From Nitrospirota bacterium (lineage in GTDB: Bacteria > Nitrospirota > Thermodesulfovibrionia > Thermodesulfovibrionales > Dissulfurispiraceae): a DNA stretch of 64,000 nt. The DNA lies in assembly GCA_016936655.1 (NCBI GenBank), contig JAFGXL010000028.1:1-64000 (forward strand), given 5' to 3'. The notes beneath the pieces were generated by a model. That model made no database searches and was not told the origin of the DNA. It worked only from the letters and a program-made list of their open reading frames with translations. Of the stretch, positions 44,896 through 51,217 are shown in pieces. Position numbers and translations under genes: made by a program. Position 1 is the first letter of the stretch; each line of letters opens with the position of its first letter.

Positions 44896-46503
44896 TTAAT
44901 TTGAAGAATTGTCTTTCATAAAACACATCGGATCTTTCTGTCTGAATATATCCAGACCAAAACTGTTTGCAACAGCAAGACATCCGCCGCATACCGGCCT
45001 TATTTCACACTCAGCGCATTCGGTAGGACCCATACGGTATTTTTCAGCAATTTCTGAATCATAAATCTGCAGCAGATTATACGTATTAATATCACCGATC
45101 TTTGATGGAAATTTGCGGCAGGCATGCACCTCGCCATCGGGCAGTAGTGACAGAAAATTAAACGCTGCGGAACAGCCATGTCCAGCGCATCCTCCAAACA
45201 GTTCTTTGCATTTATCTCTAAGCAGGATATTTATAAGATTATCCTTGCATGTCAGCACATCATTAACCTCAGATTCTTGAAGAAAATCTTGCAGGAATTT
45301 CCTGTACTCTTCTTTATCAGGAAGCAGCATATTATGAGCTTCTCCAACAATTGATAGCCTGTTGAATGTAAAAAGATCTGCCCTGCCCTGCAGTGTTCTT
45401 GCCAACGGTATTACCTGATCCATATTTGCCCTGCTGAGAGTCAGCATAACCATAGAATAGATATCAAACTCCTTCAACAGATCCAAAAAAACGAGGGTTC
45501 TGTCAAAATGCCCCTCTCCCCTCACATAGTTATTGTATTCTGCAAGGCCTTCGAGACTCACCTGATAAAATACCGGCTTCTCGATACTAACAATATCTTC
45601 AAGCGCTTCAGAGCTTACAGGGTTGCCTAAAACAGCGAGTGCAAATCCTCTGAATGATGCCTCGCTGTATATTTTTTTGAAATCAGGGTGTAAAAAAGGG
45701 TTGCCTCCGGAAAATGAGACCTGGCCTGTTACATTCTTAGCTGTGCAAAAGTCATAAAGCTGATCAAGTATTTTAACAGCTGAATCGAAACTAACATTTG
45801 CCCTGTCAGACCTGTCGTAGCAGTGTCTGCAGTGCAGGTCACATGACTGGGTTATATGCCACTGAAGCGTAAAGACATCAGAGCTGAAAAATCCCTGATC
45901 TATATTTTTACCGCGAGGATAGCTTAATGATCTTCTGATCTTCGATTGCTGTTCAACAAGAGCGCCTCTTGCAGTGCTGTTTCTGAGCGCGCAATATAGT
46001 GGCCATACAGTTGTTTCAGCAGCTTTGGCAACATCCCTCAAATCGAGTCCTTCAACAACTATCTTTAGTGCAAGCAGCATCTCATCTGTAGCGTCCTCAA
46101 CAATAATATCTGCCCTCCCTGATTGTTTGTAAACAACAACAAATCCGTCTTTTTTGACAGGCTCTGATTGATTATTTTCTTTAGGGATTATTATGCTGGG
46201 CAAATTCATCCATGATACAGGAACGATTTTAAGAGTAGGATTAAGAGCGAACTTCTTTTCATCCATGCTTGCAGGATTTGAAAATACTGATGCATTGTGA
46301 ACAGCGAGCTCTACTGATGCAAGATCTGCTATATACGGATACATCTTATCAAGATCATTGTGTGATTTTAGTCTGGATGTAAACACTACAGGATCAATAT
46401 CTTGTGAATTTACGGATGAAAGCTGACCCCAGATATTATCTGGAATCAGCTTTCTGCTTTCCGGGAAAATATCTTCCAGAGACAATCTGCATTCAGTGCT
46501 CAT
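44896..46503 (-). CDS. sbtM: Thio(seleno)oxazole-type radical SAM/SPASM maturase (SbtM)
   Basis: Protein of 535 residues. Residues 1-205 are a family-specific N-terminal region that probably contacts the precursor. The radical SAM core opens with CDLHCRHCYD (C221, C225, C228 bind the [4Fe-4S] cluster and SAM) and continues with GQVSFSGGNPFLHPDF. The C-terminal SPASM region has about ten cysteines, including CAGHGCSA, CAECEIRPVCGGC and a final DPMCF, for auxiliary clusters. Relatives annotated as the selenobiotic or SbtM family modify small Cys/Sec peptides. Its assignment here rests on this architecture plus the two adjacent precursors with in-frame TGA codons. It begins 87 bases after sbtA1; ATG 46503 has only a weak ribosome site. 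Confidence 0.88.
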   Translation of the reverse strand: MSTECRLSLEDIFPESRKLIPDNIWGQLSSVNSQDIDPVVFTSRLKSHNDLDKMYPYIADLASVELAVHNASVFSNPASMDEKKFALNPTLKIVPVSWMNLPSIIIPKENNQSEPVKKDGFVVVYKQSGRADIIVEDATDEMLLALKIVVEGLDLRDVAKAAETTVWPLYCALRNSTARGALVEQQSKIRRSLSYPRGKNIDQGFFSSDVFTLQWHITQSCDLHCRHCYDRSDRANVSFDSAVKILDQLYDFCTAKNVTGQVSFSGGNPFLHPDFKKIYSEASFRGFALAVLGNPVSSEALEDIVSIEKPVFYQVSLEGLAEYNNYVRGEGHFDRTLVFLDLLKEFDIYSMVMLTLSRANMDQVIPLARTLQGRADLFTFNRLSIVGEAHNMLLPDKEEYRKFLQDFLQESEVNDVLTCKDNLINILLRDKCKELFGGCAGHGCSAAFNFLSLLPDGEVHACRKFPSKIGDINTYNLLQIYDSEIAEKYRMGPTECAECEIRPVCGGCLAVANSFGLDIFRQKDPMCFMKDNSSN

Positions 46504-46574
46504 GCAAGATTATGAATCATAATAACAGAGCCTGTCCATTATAAATGGATGCGCTCTCTGGAGTTTGCTCTTCA

Positions 46575-46589
46575 AGTGCGAACCGCACT
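46575..46589 (-). promoter_or_regulatory. SECIS-like hairpin for UGA codon 92 of sbtA1 (beyond the stop)
   Basis: Minus strand stem AGTGCG/CGCACT, six pairs, with loop GTT. The loop begins 22 bases after the UGA at 46608-46606 and has G in first position. It starts only one base past the TAA stop codon, so this hairpin lies wholly outside the coding region and cannot be explained by peptide coding. Confidence 0.7.
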
Positions 46590-46590
46590 C

Positions 46591-46881
46591 TTATTTTTTT
46601 GCTCCTCAGCTGCTGCCTCCTGCTGGCTTTGCATCTTCTGGCTTAACACCTTTAGGAGCAGCTTTTTTCTTCTTGTCCTTCTTCTTTTCAGCGCCAACTG
46701 CGCTGTCTTTTTTAGCGCCTCAGCCGCTCTGTCCTGCCTTGATCTCTTTTTTGGTGTCGCCGGCACCAGCAGCTCCGCCTCAGCCGGAAGCAGCGATGCT
46801 CTGAGATGGCACACCAGCTCCAGCAATAAGGCCAGCAATGCCTATCCCTGCAAGCATAGTTTTCAAATACTCTTTTTCCAT
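46591..46881 (-). CDS. sbtA: SbtA-family RiPP precursor peptide 1 with three in-frame UGA (Sec) codons
   Basis: Reading through TGA gives a peptide of 96 residues with U at 34, 54 and 92 (codons at 46782-46780, 46722-46720, 46608-46606). The leader MEKEYLKTMLAGIGIAGL is followed by a Gly/Ala-rich stretch and three core sites: ASGUGGA, QSGUGAK and SSUGAKK, the last next to the TAA stop. Lys/Ala-rich spacers separate them. The leader motif LAGxGxAxLxAG is shared with precursor 2, which shows that the frame is real. GGAGGGG lies three bases before ATG 46881. It sits directly upstream of sbtM. SECIS-like hairpins follow each UGA. Antisense frames here are shadows. Sec insertion would need SelA, SelB, SelC and SelD, which are not in the window. 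Confidence 0.88.
46690..46704 (-). promoter_or_regulatory. SECIS-like hairpin for UGA codon 54 of sbtA1
   Basis: Minus strand stem AGCGC/GCGCT, five pairs, with loop AGTTG. The loop begins 20 bases after the UGA and has G in second position. The distance and the early loop G fit the usual model of bacterial SECIS elements. A competing stem nearer the UGA (GCGCT/AGCGC with a nine-base loop) is also possible. Confidence 0.6.
46752..46768 (-). promoter_or_regulatory. Weak SECIS-like hairpin for UGA codon 34 of sbtA1
   Basis: Minus strand stem TGGTG/CACCA, five pairs, with loop CCGGCGA starting 16 bases after the UGA. The first loop G is in third position, so the match is weaker than at the other sites. 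An overlapping alternative is TGCTG/CGGCG with loop GTGC, G first, 13 bases after the UGA. Confidence 0.4.
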
Positions 46882-46930
46882 GCACCCCTCCTGTTTAATT
46901 TGGTAGTCCGCTAAAAGCGGAAGTAAAAAA

Positions 46931-46960
46931 ATAAGGTTTCAGCTGCTGCCGAAACCTTAT
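46931..46960 (-). terminator. Terminator/attenuator between the two sbtA genes
   Basis: A perfect 10-bp stem (46931-46940 with 46951-46960) is followed by six Ts on the minus strand. It lies after the sbtA2 stop and SECIS hairpin and 49 bases before sbtA1, with no room for an obvious promoter between. The maturase and sbtA1 would then depend on read-through, leaving sbtA2 in excess. The loop and downstream arm contain GGCAGCAGCTGA, identical to the last Sec site of both peptides. Confidence 0.82.
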
Positions 46961-46974
46961 TTATCTTGATCAAT

Positions 46975-46989
46975 GGCGCTGACCGCGCC
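46975..46989 (-). promoter_or_regulatory. SECIS-like hairpin for UGA codon 63 of sbtA2 (beyond the stop)
   Basis: Minus strand stem GGCGC/GCGCC, five G-C pairs, with loop GGTCA. The loop begins 21 bases after the UGA at 47008-47006 and has G in the first two positions. The whole hairpin lies after the TAA stop codon (46993-46991). Confidence 0.72.
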
Positions 46990-46990
46990 G

Positions 46991-47194
46991 TTATTTTGAA
47001 CCGCCTCAGCTGCTGCCTGAAGGCTGCTTTGGCTGCTGCTCCTGTGTTTGAGTGCTCCCGGCACCCTTTTTAGCTCCTCAGCTGCTTCAGCTGCTTGTTC
47101 CTGTGGTCGCACATCCGCTGATAAGCACTGAACCTGCCATCAGGCTTGCCAGACCGACTCCAGCAAGAATCTTTCTGATTTCAGTAAGTTCCAT
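46991..47194 (-). CDS. sbtA: SbtA-family RiPP precursor peptide 2 with three in-frame UGA (Sec) codons
   Basis: Reading through TGA gives a peptide of 67 residues with U at 36, 39 and 63 (codons at 47089-47087, 47080-47078, 47008-47006). The leader MELTEIRKILAGVGLASLMA resembles that of precursor 1. It then reads LISGC, which looks like a lipobox with the only cysteine at residue 28. Core sites are TSSUSSUGAKK and GSSUGGSK, the last just before the stop. AAGGAGG lies seven bases before ATG 47194, an excellent ribosome site. The gene is first in the locus: it is followed by a terminator, then sbtA1 and sbtM. Without Sec insertion the product would stop after 35 residues. Confidence 0.88.
47050..47066 (-). 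promoter_or_regulatory. SECIS-like hairpin serving UGA codons 36 and 39 of sbtA2
   Basis: Minus strand stem GGGTGC/GCACTC, six pairs with one G-T wobble, and loop CGGGA with G second. The loop begins 17 bases after UGA 39 and 26 bases after UGA 36. One hairpin could therefore serve both codons. Confidence 0.65.
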
Positions 47195-47299
47195 GTACTG
47201 CCTCCTTATGATTCATCAGAAACACCAGCTCTGGCATATTTTAGAGCAGGCAAAGAAATATTGGTTATTACAACTATAATGTACGCACCTTATAGATAA

Positions 47300-47328
47300 A
47301 GCCTATCAATACATTGTGCTGATGTCAA
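47300..47328 (-). promoter_or_regulatory. Possible promoter of the sbtA2-sbtA1-sbtM locus
   Basis: On the minus strand a perfect TTGACA (47328-47323) is followed after 17 bases by TAGGCT (47305-47300), a poor -10 match. The rest of the gap 47195-47355 is AT-rich with no gene. Confidence 0.35.
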
Positions 47329-47355
47329 GTGGATATACAAGGGAACCAAACGGAG

Positions 47356-48681
47356 CTAATTTTCGTAATGTATCTTTATTAAATCTGTGGCCAACCTTAG
47401 TTTAAGCCATTGATTTATCTTATTCTTATCAATTAATTTTAGCGGTTTGCCTTTTACTTTTAGTACAACCACAGCAATATTTTTTGGATCTTCTGATGAG
47501 CTCTCAAACTCAACAGTATCCGAATAAGCACATGAAACAACCTGAGGATAGATCGCCCTGAGTTCAGACAATAACTGCCTTCCTATCATAGGTTTATTTG
47601 ATATTGTCTCGAGCTCCTTTTCCTTGGCTCTTACAATAAGTGAAAGACGGTTTATCTCTGCCTTAAGGGTATTAACCTCAGATACACGCACATTAACATC
47701 ATCAAACGAAAAGCCCTGCTGAAAAACGAGCTCTGCATCTGTCAGGTCAAAATCGCGCGCCCTCTGCCTTATAAAATCCTTGTGCTTGTCAGACAACGAG
47801 CTGCCGCCATAAACAAGAGTAATGGATTCAGCCCTTGCATCAACATCACTCTTCAGAAGATATGCCCCCTCAACAACACTCACATTCCTGGCAAATTTTG
47901 CTGCATTATCTGTAAATCTATCCTTCTGCACAAGGCCGTATCCAAAGTAAATGCTCGGAACAACTGTTACGAGTATCACAACAGTTATCCAGTGGTTAAC
48001 CCTGCTTCTGCTAGCCTCATCTACGATAGTCCTGATCGGGAACCTGAGCATCTGGGATACTGCAACAGATGAGAGTGCTATGAAAACCGCGTTAATAGTG
48101 AACAAATAGAGTGCGCCAAAAAAGTATGCAAACTGTGCTGTGGCTAGTCCATATCCTGCTGTACAGAGCGGCGGCATAAGGGCTGTTGCTATAGCCACAC
48201 CTGGGATTACATTCCCTTTGAGTTTGCTGCTGATGGCGACTATTCCGGCCATGCCGCCAAACAGGGCTATCAGCACATCATATATCGTAGGGCTTGTTCT
48301 GGCTAACAGTTCTGAATGCGCTGTTGATACAGGTGAAATGGAGAAATAGAGCGTAGAGGCTATCAAGCTGGCTGCAACAGCGAATGAGAGGTTCTTTGCC
48401 GCCTTTCGAAACAGCGGAAAATTATAAGTGGCTATGCTGTAGCCCATGCCATTAATCGGTCCCATTAATGGAGAAATAAGCATTGCGCCGATTATTACGG
48501 CAGTTGAATTCATATTCAGACCAATGGATGCAACAATAATCGCGCACATCAGAATCCATAAATTGGTGCCTTTGAAGATGACCTCTTTTTCTATGGTTGC
48601 ATGAATAGTATCCGGGCTGTCCAGCTGACCCCTCAGGTTTGTGAGGTTTATAATCTTTTTTAGCAGGGTAGTTCTCTTCAT
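47356..48681 (-). CDS. DUF389-family multipass membrane protein
   Basis: Protein of 441 residues. A short cytoplasmic N-terminus is followed by about six membrane helices between residues 35 and 260. The DUF389 signature lies in GAMLISPLMGPINGMGYS and GVAIATALMPPLCTAGYGL. The C-terminal 180 residues are a soluble domain with a coiled-coil stretch (LKAEINRLSLIVRAKEKEL). Members are widespread and of unknown function, possibly transport or stress-related. No Shine-Dalgarno is obvious. It stands upstream of the sbtA locus on the same strand with a 161-base gap, and I see no functional link. Confidence 0.9.
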   Translation of the reverse strand: MKRTTLLKKIINLTNLRGQLDSPDTIHATIEKEVIFKGTNLWILMCAIIVASIGLNMNSTAVIIGAMLISPLMGPINGMGYSIATYNFPLFRKAAKNLSFAVAASLIASTLYFSISPVSTAHSELLARTSPTIYDVLIALFGGMAGIVAISSKLKGNVIPGVAIATALMPPLCTAGYGLATAQFAYFFGALYLFTINAVFIALSSVAVSQMLRFPIRTIVDEASRSRVNHWITVVILVTVVPSIYFGYGLVQKDRFTDNAAKFARNVSVVEGAYLLKSDVDARAESITLVYGGSSLSDKHKDFIRQRARDFDLTDAELVFQQGFSFDDVNVRVSEVNTLKAEINRLSLIVRAKEKELETISNKPMIGRQLLSELRAIYPQVVSCAYSDTVEFESSSEDPKNIAVVVLKVKGKPLKLIDKNKINQWLKLRLATDLIKIHYEN

Positions 48682-48809
48682 GATTTACGCAAATATATTA
48701 GCACAAAAATCAGCGATATTTATAAGGAGATAGGCAAAAAAGCATTTATTGAATAAACAAGACTAACTATCAGAATAAAAGGACAAAATATATGACAGTT
48801 TGCTAAATC

Positions 48810-48899
48810 TGGCGGAGGGGGTGGGATTCGAACCCACGGTAGAGTTGCCCCTACAACGGTTTTCAAGACCGCCGCTTTCAACCGCTCAGCCACCCCTCC
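48810..48899 (-). tRNA. tRNA-Ser (anticodon UGA)
   Basis: Class II tRNA of 90 bases including an encoded CCA (48812-48810). The 7-bp acceptor stem is GGAGGGG with CCCCUCC, the D arm contains GGCTGAGCGGTTG, the anticodon loop is CTTGAAA (anticodon TGA, reading UCA), the variable arm is long, and the T arm contains GGTTCGAATCC. The anticodon is UGA, not UCA, so this is not the selenocysteine tRNA. Confidence 0.96.
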
Positions 48900-48936
48900 A
48901 AATCAAATCGCACAACCAAAATCTTAACCTACGCTT

Positions 48937-48979
48937 TTCCGCCTCTGGCGGACTCGCTGCGCTGAGCAACCGCTCAGCC
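48937..48979. repeat. Two small hairpins with a tRNA-Ser D-arm copy
   Basis: TCCGCC/GGCGGA and GCTGAG/CTCAGC form two short stems in the gap between tRNA-Ser and the DUF502 gene. The 13-mer at 48967-48979 is identical to the tRNA D-arm segment at 48879-48891, so this may be a tRNA-derived fragment. No gene is present between 48900 and 49100. Confidence 0.45.
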
Positions 48980-49100
48980 GCAACTTCAAAACCAGGAGTA
49001 GAAATAATATCAGACCTGTAGCTAAAAATTCCATATCAGCATACAATATGCATTGCACTTATAATATGACCAGCCTGGTTTATAATCTATGGAGGATCTG

Positions 49101-49646
49101 ATGAAGAAACTGACAAAATATTTTCTCGAAGGACTGCTTTTTACAGTGCCCCTTGTGGCAACAATATATGTTATCTATCTCGTATTCACCAAAATAGACA
49201 ACCTCTTTAATTTCGGCGTACCGGGTGCGGGGTTTGTACTCACTATAGCAATAATAATTATGGTAGGATTTATTGCCTCAAACTTCCTGACGCGCAAACT
49301 GTTGAGCGTAGTGGACAATATATTCTGCCGCCTGCCTCTTATAAAGCTGCTATACACATCCATCAAAGACCTTATCAGCGCTTTTGTTGGCGACAAAAAA
49401 GCATTCAATAAGCCTGTAATGGTTGAGCTCGGCCCTGGCAGTAAGGTTTATGTGCTCGGGTTTGTTACACGCGAGAGCCTCGATAATCTCGGAATGATAG
49501 ATAAAGCTGCTGTGTATCTGCCCCAGTCCTACAATTTTGCAGGCAATCTTATAGTAGTGCCCAAAGAGCAGATAACTCCGCTCGATACTGACAGCGGCAA
49601 CCTCATGACCTTCATAGTATCAGGCGGAATAACAGTAAACAAATGA
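49101..49646 (+). CDS. DUF502-family membrane protein
   Basis: Protein of 181 residues with two membrane helices (about 11-32 and 47-72) followed by a soluble domain. The family signature appears in FLEGLLFTVPLVATIYVIY, PLIKLLYTSIKDLISAFVG, KPVMVELGPGSKVYVLGFVT and VYLPQSYNFAGNLIVVP. The role is unknown in bacteria; plant relatives are trafficking-associated. GGAGG stands seven bases before ATG 49101, and an in-frame codon at 49089 is rejected. It is a single-gene unit convergent with the PPC-domain gene. Confidence 0.9.
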   Translation: MKKLTKYFLEGLLFTVPLVATIYVIYLVFTKIDNLFNFGVPGAGFVLTIAIIIMVGFIASNFLTRKLLSVVDNIFCRLPLIKLLYTSIKDLISAFVGDKKAFNKPVMVELGPGSKVYVLGFVTRESLDNLGMIDKAAVYLPQSYNFAGNLIVVPKEQITPLDTDSGNLMTFIVSGGITVNK

Positions 49647-49691
49647 CAGTGCAAGCGGTCTGATGAGAAGCAGCCTTGACAGGAAAGTTTA

Positions 49692-49748
49692 AGGGTTGAC
49701 TGTTACTCGCAGGTAGTTTCAGCACGCCGATTAGAAGCAGTCAACCCT
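49692..49748. terminator. Inverted repeat between convergent genes
   Basis: An 11-bp perfect inverted repeat (49692-49702 with 49738-49748) encloses 35 bases in the 111-base gap between DUF502 and the PPC-domain gene. No T-run follows, so a terminator role is only likely from position. Confidence 0.45.
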
Positions 49749-49757
49749 GATATCCAT

Positions 49758-50192
49758 CTAAATTTTCAGTAGCACCATATTCGATACAGGATCAAGCTCA
49801 CGCTGCGCACTCACACCCTTGATCTCCATAACAATAGCCTCAAGCACAAGAAACGCCTTGGCATTTTGCCTCAGGCATCCTGCCTTCACCTCATCCCTCT
49901 TTGCGTAAGCACCATGGAAATGTACCCTCGGCTCTTTTTCATCCCAAAAGATAGTTCCTATACCAACAATCTCATGGCTCTCTGATATCTCGCGCCAGTC
50001 AGGTACTGGAGGCATCTGTTCTGTCTTGGGATCAACAACAAACCTGCCCTCCTTCATGCCGCCGACCAGATAAAAGACCCCTGCTCTTATATTTTCCTTA
50101 ATAGCGATATCAACAAGGCCTTTGAGTATGTCATCGCCATCCTCAAACCTCGCAACAGCAATTCTCCCCGGCTCGCCTATCTGGTATTTCAT
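49758..50192 (-). CDS. PPC (DUF296) domain protein
   Basis: Single-domain protein of 144 residues of the plant/prokaryote conserved family, which in plants carries AT-hooks. Here there is no AT-hook. Family features are the start RIAVARFEDGDDILKGL, AGVFYLVGGMKEG, and RVHFHGAYA with the histidines that bind metal in relatives, ending VSAQRELDPVSNMVLL. The bacterial role is unknown; proteins of this family form trimers. Its start overlaps the waaC stop in an ATGA. Confidence 0.88.
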   Translation of the reverse strand: MKYQIGEPGRIAVARFEDGDDILKGLVDIAIKENIRAGVFYLVGGMKEGRFVVDPKTEQMPPVPDWREISESHEIVGIGTIFWDEKEPRVHFHGAYAKRDEVKAGCLRQNAKAFLVLEAIVMEIKGVSAQRELDPVSNMVLLKI

Positions 50193-51217
50193 CTCTCCTC
50201 CTGAAATCTTTTGACAACAGCATCATAAACCATATCAACTGTTATGGCTGTCATGCACTTTGGATCACTGCACCTGCGCTTGTAGCACGGAGCGCAATCA
50301 AGACCGGACTGCACAACAACATGACCGCTGCCGTACGGTCCTGTTCTTGCAGGATTAGCTGGCCCGAATATCGCAACAACAGGCACACTGTAAGCTAGTG
50401 CTATATGCATAGGACCTGTATCGTTAGATACAACATAGTCAGCATCTTTTATTATTGAGCAGAGCTCAATCAGATTCGTCTCTCCTGCTATTGATCTGGC
50501 AAATCCTCCTGAAAGCTCCTCTATCGTCTTTCCGAGGTCTACATCAGCCCTGCTGCCTATCACAAGAAAATTTTTCTTAAGCTGCCTTACAAGATCAGCG
50601 TATCTCTCTGCAAGCCATTTGTTAGCCTCTTTCCGAGCACCCGGAATTATAACCGAGTATCTGCCAACCCCCTGCTTTATGTCTTTAACATTTTCCGTCT
50701 CTTCAATATTCGGCATCGGGAAAGTTGGATTTGATATGTTGCATCCAAGCTCAGCAGCTATCTTAAGATAGCGGTCTACAGCATGAATGTCACGGCCTCC
50801 CTCAACCTTATGTGTATAAAAAAACCTGCTGCCCTCCCTAGCCTCTTTGAACCCTATTCTAACAGTAGCATTTGATGCTTTAATAAGCAGACCGCTTCTG
50901 AATAGCCCCTGCAAATCTACAGCAAGATCATAATGTTCGTTTTTTAATGCCCTGAATATGAATTTGAGTTCTGCTGCTGTCCTGCCAAGCAGTCTGAGTT
51001 TTTTCCATCTGTCTTTGTCTATAATCCATACCTTAGTGATCATCGGATGTTTAGCAATAATTTGTTCAAAACCTCGGGCTATTACCCAATGAATCTCAGC
51101 ATCTGGAAAACGGAGATGGAGGGCATTAAGAAAAGGAAGGCTGTGTATCACATCGCCAAGAGAACTAGGTTTTACAACCAGTATTTTTTGGGGAATATTA
51201 TTTAGTATGTTCTTCAT
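50189..51217 (-). CDS. Lipopolysaccharide heptosyltransferase (WaaC-like, GT9)
   Basis: GT-B glycosyltransferase of 342 residues that would add heptose to the inner lipopolysaccharide core on the cytoplasmic face of the inner membrane. The N-terminus ILVVKPSSLGDVIHSLPFL is typical of heptosyltransferase I. The donor site carries SNDTGPMHIALAYSVPVVAIFG. A Cys cluster, CAPCYKRRCSDPKC, near the C-terminus is common in anaerobe members. It overlaps the upstream waaF-gmhB gene by 20 bases. Confidence 0.88.
   Translation of the reverse strand: MKNILNNIPQKILVVKPSSLGDVIHSLPFLNALHLRFPDAEIHWVIARGFEQIIAKHPMITKVWIIDKDRWKKLRLLGRTAAELKFIFRALKNEHYDLAVDLQGLFRSGLLIKASNATVRIGFKEAREGSRFFYTHKVEGGRDIHAVDRYLKIAAELGCNISNPTFPMPNIEETENVKDIKQGVGRYSVIIPGARKEANKWLAERYADLVRQLKKNFLVIGSRADVDLGKTIEELSGGFARSIAGETNLIELCSIIKDADYVVSNDTGPMHIALAYSVPVVAIFGPANPARTGPYGSGHVVVQSGLDCAPCYKRRCSDPKCMTAITVDMVYDAVVKRFQEER

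Noticed and set aside
46591-47194. TGA as a reassigned sense codon (Trp or Gly) instead of selenocysteine
   Set aside because: Many genes in the window end in TGA, including several with TGA in coupled ATGA/GTGA overlaps, so the code is standard; the SECIS-like hairpins also favour Sec.
46549-47279. Plus-strand and other-frame reading frames over the sbtA genes
   Set aside because: They are open only because the real frames contain TGA and biased Gly/Ser/Ala codons; they lack ribosome sites and family features.
48810-48899. Possible selenocysteine tRNA because of its length and nearness to the selenopeptide locus
   Set aside because: The anticodon is UGA (reads UCA), the acceptor stem has the usual seven pairs, and the structure is a normal class II serine tRNA.
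48800-49021. Plus-strand reading frame of 73 codons containing GVGFEPT
   Set aside because: It is the antisense of the tRNA-Ser gene; this peptide phrase is a well-known artefact of tRNA-Ser genes.
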